DNA of 64,000 nt from NCBI GenBank assembly GCA_020796225.1, contig CM036759.1, positions 63,830,590 through 63,894,589 on the forward strand, written 5' to 3'. The notes beneath the pieces are model-generated. The model worked only from the letters and a program-made list of their open reading frames with translations, searched no databases and was not told the DNA's origin. Each line of letters starts with the position of its first letter. Positions within the stretch are counted from its first letter, which is position 1. Positions 60,140 through 64,000 of this stretch are shown in pieces. The translations under genes and the position numbers were made by a program. The DNA is from Arion vulgaris. Taxonomy: Eukaryota > Mollusca > Gastropoda > Stylommatophora > Arionidae.

Positions 60140-60600
60140 CAGTGGTTTCTAGAGCGACCCAGTCTCAGATATCATTTATCAGTTATATGAGGACTATCAT
60201 CATAGTACACCGAACAAGTCCATAGGTGATCCGATCCCAGCCTCAACAAATCCAGCAACGTCCAGCTGCCCAATACGCCAGTTCGATGTTGATTAATCAA
60301 TCTCTTTGCAGATTTAATATGCCGTTCTTTTCGGGCTATACCAATATTGACACCCATCTCTCCCAATGTGATCAGCGGCTGGGATTCACAACCCAGAAAC
60401 CCCTCTGCTCGGAAAGACTCTGACAATGCGTTAAGATTTTGTTCCATTGAAACTCCCTCTGATATCGTAGCTATGCCAGGTTGTTCATTACCCCTGATTA
60501 CTGCGTATACAGGAACAAAAATGAATGTGCTTTCTCTGATCCCTGTCTGTATCAGTCCCTTCCACCCAGTTTTATCCAGCCTCAATTGTGTATCAAGGAA
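60140..60600 (-). mobile_element. LINE L-G RNase H fragment
   Basis: Open on the minus strand for STFIFVPVYAVIRGNEQPGI (RNase H end, with the PGH and NERAD residues lost) and ERHIKSAKRLINQHRTGVLG. Confidence 0.7.
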
Positions 60601-60850
60601 ATATTCTTCTTCTTCTTCGAGCGCTCCATATCGACCAGTCTGTGGAATTTGTATGTGATCTGAATCTAAGAGCGATTGTACGTTGTGTCAGTTATGCGTC
60701 TACAAGTAGGTCAACACATCCGATTTCTGTGACGCTTTTTTCTACTAGGGTCCGACATCAGTCGCATTTTAGGACATGCCTTATAGGTCGCAGTGGTACT
60801 ATTCTTTGCTTCCTGGCGCCCCGGCACCACACGGGTGAGAAATATTATAG
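60600..60850 (-). mobile_element. Retroposon D1
   Basis: Inverse copy; CGCTCCATATCGACCAG, CAACACATCCGATTTCTG, and the head CGCCCCGGCACCACACGG at right. Confidence 0.75.
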
Positions 60851-61074
60851 GAAATAAATGCGACCGGCGTGATATTTGCATATTACCTATCAGATACCGT
60901 TCGTCAAAGAAAGTTACTAGTCTTATACCGTGTTATCCTCTGTGTACTTGATGGTATCAGAGTGTGGTCACTAGTTATTTTAAATTGTACTTTTATAGGG
61001 GGACTAGATTTACATTTCTTATCTACCTACTTGACGTTGATATTAGTATGTACCAGTATATATATATGACTTTT

Positions 61075-61960
61075 GTACAGGTAGGTTTTACAGGTGGCTG
61101 TTACAGGTAGATGTTACAGGTGGGTGTTACGGGTGGGTGTTACAGGTGTTAAAAGTAGCTCCAGTAGAGTTTTGCATTTGTAAACTAAGTGCAGTTTTAT
61201 ACTGTTGTTGGATTTAAAGTTGTTTAGTATACTGGTGCAGAGTTGTGTGTTTCGGTGCTGGAGTGGTTTGTATCGGTGCAGGAGTAGTGTGTTGCGGTGC
61301 CGGAGTGGTTTGTATCGGTGCAGGTGTGGTGTGTTTCGGTGCCGGAGTGGTTTGAATCGGTGCAGGTGTGGTGTGTTTCGGTGCTTGAGTGGTTTGTATC
61401 GGTGCAGGAGTGGTAAGTTTCGGTGCTGGAGTGGTTTGTATCGGTGCAGGAGTGGTGTGTTTCGGTGCTGGAGTGGTTTGTATCGGTGCAGGAGTGGTGT
61501 GTTTTGGTGCTGGAGTGGTTTGTATCGGTGCAGGAGTGGTGTGTTTTGGTGCTGGAGTGGTTTGTATCGGTGCAGGAGTGGTGTGTCTCGGTGCAGGAGT
61601 GTAGTTGGAGAGTATCGGGAAGGAGTAGAGAGTATCGGGAAGGAGTAGAGTGTATCGTTGCAGGAGTGGAGTGTATCGTTGCGGGAGTGGAGTATATCGT
61701 CGCAGGAGGGGAGTGTATATATGCAGGAGTGGAGTGTATCGGTGCAGAATTAGTATGCATTTGTTCTGCAGGATTATAGTGTATTGGTGCAGGGTAGAGT
61801 ATATCGGCACAAAAGTGTATCGGCGCAGGAGTAGACTGTATTTGAGCAGGATTAGAGTGTATTGGCGCAGGGCTGAAGTGTATTGGGGAATAAGGGAGTG
61901 TAGCGGCGCAGGAGTGGATTGTACCGTTGCAGAGTGGAATGTCTAGGCACATAAGTCGCC
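61075..61960. repeat. Minisatellite, about 42-bp composite unit of two 20-21-bp halves
   Basis: The core at 61235-61610 alternates GGTGCTGGAGTGGTTTGTAT and GGTGCAGGAGTGGTGTGTTT. The right side (61610-61960) has degenerate GCAGGAGTGGAGTGTATCG units; the left (61075-61150) has GGTGGGTGTTACAG units. Minus-strand frames encode threonine-proline-rich peptides but no real gene is supported. Confidence 0.9.
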
Positions 61961-61964
61961 TGTG

Positions 61965-62210
61965 TGTGGCTGGGGCTCTCATGGGAAGCAAAGAATAGTA
62001 AGACTGCGACTTTCAAGGCATGTCGTAAGAGGCGAATAATGTAGGCGCCCAGGAAAGCTATCCTAGTAAATATAAAGCTTGGCAGAAATCAGATGTACTG
62101 GCCTACTTGTAATCGCATAAATGTTGCAACGTACAATCGCTCTTAGGATCGGATCACATAGAGTGGCTTAATAAGTGGTCGATATGGAACGTTCGAAGAA
62201 GAAGAAGAAG
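61965..62210 (+). mobile_element. Retroposon D1, full copy
   Basis: Head GTGTGTGGCTGGGGCTCTCA, core CATGTCGTAAGAGGCGAATA, tail GAAGAAGAAGAAGA. Confidence 0.8.
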
Positions 62211-62429
62211 ATAGTATTGTTATGTGCGGTTGTTATGATATTATTTACTTAACAACACAACAGGTCTGATTGTATCTTTGACCTGTGTGCACTATACTCC
62301 AAGTGATTGTTATATTACCTTCAAGTATCTGAAGTGTGCAAGAGTATACATTGACGGATTCCTATATAAATAATTAGTTCTGGTACCAAGCTATAGTATT
62401 AGTCTACGAATGTGATAATATATGGAGGT

Positions 62430-62690
62430 CTCTGTGGCCTAGAGGCTAGGTGCTCGTCTCGTGTGCCAAAGGTACAAGGTTCGCTTCCTTGTGAAGCCAT
62501 CTGGATATTTTTCCAGAGATCCCTGATCTCAGTATAGGTGAGATCAAGTTCCTACTCCTATCGGAGACGGACGATAAAACGTAGATCCCATGTTCAAATT
62601 GAGCACGTAAAAGAACCCTTAACAGTTCAAAATCGAGAAGAGAAGGCTGGAAAGCCGCTGCATGAGCAAAATTCATTAACTGCCATAGTT
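62430..62690 (+). mobile_element. SINE S1, best preserved tRNA-like head
   Basis: CTGTGGCCTAGAGGCTAGGT (A box) and ACAAGGTTCGCTTCC (B box) precede the usual body (GATCCCTGATCTCAGTATAG, CCTATCGGAGACGG). The 3' half is replaced by a LINE fragment at about 62685. Confidence 0.85.
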
Positions 62691-63010
62691 TTGTTACCAG
62701 TGCCAAACTTGGTCTCTGACAGCAACACACGACAGAAAGTTCACCACGTGGGAAATGATATGCTTGAGAAAGGCAGTGGGGGTCACCAGGAAAGATAGAC
62801 ATACGATACAAGGACATCAGAAACAGGGTGGGCATAACTACATGATCCGAATACATTGAAAGACAACAAATGCAGTGGTTTGGACATTTAATAAGAATGG
62901 AATACAATCAACCACCAATAACAGCATACAATAAAAAGATATCAGGTACTAGAGCCAAGGAAAGACCAAGAAAAGATGGATAGACAATATCAAGACCACA
63001 CCAAATAAAC
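62685..63010 (+). mobile_element. LINE fragment related to L-H, C-terminal tail
   Basis: With frame breaks: YQCQTWSLTATH, WEMICLRKAVGVTRKDRHT, MQWFGHLIRMEYNQPP and AKERPRK. Inverse relative of 29280-29690. Confidence 0.7.
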
Positions 63011-63449
63011 ACGGATATAACACAACTTGTGCGATTCATCTGACACCCCTACGCTTAACGGTAAGAGTGGACAATCAATTCCATCATCTACACGGGGAAA
63101 GGCAATAGACATTAGACGCATCTGTACAAATATTTGTAGGAATGGACAGTATTTTTAAAATTATTATTATATATCTCTCATTCTTCTCCTTCATCTTTAC
63201 CCATAGAGAGGCATAGACTCGCAGCCTAGGTTTTCCCAAGCCATCCTATCCAAGGCCATCTTTTCCAGACATTTACACTAATTTGCATGCATTCCGTTTT
63301 CAACTCCCGCCTCCAGGTATTTCTGGATCTTCTATTACCTCTATTACCCTGGTGGTTCCATCGGAAGGCCTGTCTCGTGATGCTGCCAAGAGGTCTCGTC
63401 AGTATGTATCCTAGCCATCACCACCTTCTGTCCCTTGACATTATATTGT

Positions 63450-63555
63450 ACGTAGGGAATGTAGTCAATTTGTACATACCGCTCTATCCTGGACAACGCT
63501 TTCAATCGATTCTATGGAATTTAATCCGATATTTTTTCTTCTCATTCGCCCGCTA
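63450..63555 (-). mobile_element. LINE L-D 3' terminal fragment
   Basis: ACCGCTCTATCCTGGACAAC and CTATGGAATTTAATCCGAT match 31895-31960. From 63015 to 63445 nothing can be assigned with confidence. Confidence 0.5.
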
Positions 63556-63664
63556 TGGATTCAGGGTGACTGGTTTTTACGTGAAGGATTACTTTTCTTA
63601 TCGCCAGTGTCCCTTGCAATTCATGCTAGCCTTACTCCGATTTCACATTTGTTTCTAGTTACTT

Positions 63665-64000
63665 GTAAGTCAAGTTCAGATCTCCAAGTCAAGTTCAGAT
63701 CTCCAAGTCAAGTTCAGATCCCCAAGTCAAGGTCAGATCCCCAAGTCAAGTTCAGATCTCCAAGTCAAGTTCAGATCTCCAAGTCAAGTTCAGATCCCCA
63801 AGTCAAGTTCAGATCCCCAAGTCAAGTTCAGATCCCCCAAGTCAAGTTCAGATCCCCAAGTCAAGTTCAGATCCCCAAGTCAAGGTCAGATCCCAAAGTA
63901 AAGGTCAGATCCCCAAGTCAAGTTCAGATCCCCAAGTAAAGGTCAGATCCCCAAGTCAAGGTCAGATCCCCAAGTCAAGGTCAGATCCCCAAGTAAAGGT
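63665..64000. repeat. Minisatellite, 19-bp unit, about 18 copies, reaching the window end
   Basis: Unit AGTCAAGTTCAGATCTCCA with GG for TT and CC for TC variants. The variants cluster: TT/TCT units to the left, GG/CCC units to the right. It continues past the window. Confidence 0.95.

Noticed and set aside
61214..61991. Threonine-proline-rich, mucin-like frame (TTPAPKHTTPAPIQ) on the minus strand
   Set aside because: Explained by the 42-bp repeat; two other frames are equally open, and no signal peptide, splice site or non-repeat coding flank supports a gene.
62430..62500. Possible functional tRNA genes at the SINE heads (also 160, 6700, 58283, 56640)
   Set aside because: A and B boxes are present, but acceptor stems do not pair, and the sequences continue into SINE bodies found in many copies.

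Overview
This window is eukaryotic nuclear DNA, most likely from an invertebrate animal. A mollusc or another lophotrochozoan would fit, but nothing in the sequence settles the taxon. Short exons sit in long AT-rich introns with GT/AG borders, there are no operons, and most of the 64 kb is old retroelement sequence and tandem repeats. The features prokaryotic annotation looks for (operons, ribosome binding sites, CRISPR, insertion sequences) are absent.

Three host genes can be supported. Gene A (minus strand, exons between 10811 and about 1553) encodes two cadherin-like beta-sandwich repeats followed by a U-box; splice phases agree across exons 3 to 5, but exon 2 needs two single-base corrections. 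Gene B (plus strand, 13876-30801) is a complete nine-exon model whose phases agree at all eight junctions, giving a 324-residue coiled-coil protein of unknown function, including one 24-nt microexon. Gene C (plus strand, 36873-37347 and onward) is the first coding exon of a MAB21-like protein of the cGAS/MAB21 nucleotidyltransferase-fold superfamily. Its intron opens into about 2.7 kb of minisatellite, and no later exon was found before the window ends. Genes A and B are divergent, with about 3 kb between their start codons.

Retroelement families, with names used only in this annotation. L-A: an RTE-like element, full length at 14547-17810 with a perfect 12-bp target duplication, plus 3' ends and internally deleted copies. 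L-B: 43815-44930, YADD motif intact, plus many 3' ends. L-C: motif RKRKLRYFGH. L-D: motif SGQPLVTTVIRRR. L-E, L-F and L-J: reverse-transcriptase C-terminal fragments. L-G: RNase H and its downstream region. L-H: 34290-35960. PLE: a Penelope-like element with GIY-YIG endonuclease remains and a degenerate hammerhead-like terminal motif. tRNA-derived SINEs are S1 (about 430 bp, TGAT-type tail), S2, S3, S4 (about 220 bp) and S5. D1 is a retroposon-like repeat with a GAGGCGACT core and a GAA-rich tail. D2, D3 and D4 are unclassified dispersed repeats.

Layout: 0-11 kb, gene A with SINEs, LINE 3' ends and minisatellites in its introns; 11-13.6 kb, a gene desert of PLE, L-C and L-E remains; 13.9-30.8 kb, gene B, with full-length L-A in intron 1; 31-36.4 kb, LINE graveyard; 36.8-40.1 kb, gene C exon and its intronic minisatellites; 40-64 kb, no recognisable gene, only nested retroelement pieces and about a dozen tandem arrays. 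The most distinctive feature is that several arrays visibly grew out of retroelement sequence: an S4 head at 56.69 kb, an L-D reading frame at 54.06 kb, an S2 end at 52.93 kb, and L-B and L-G tails at 24.95 and 56.03 kb.
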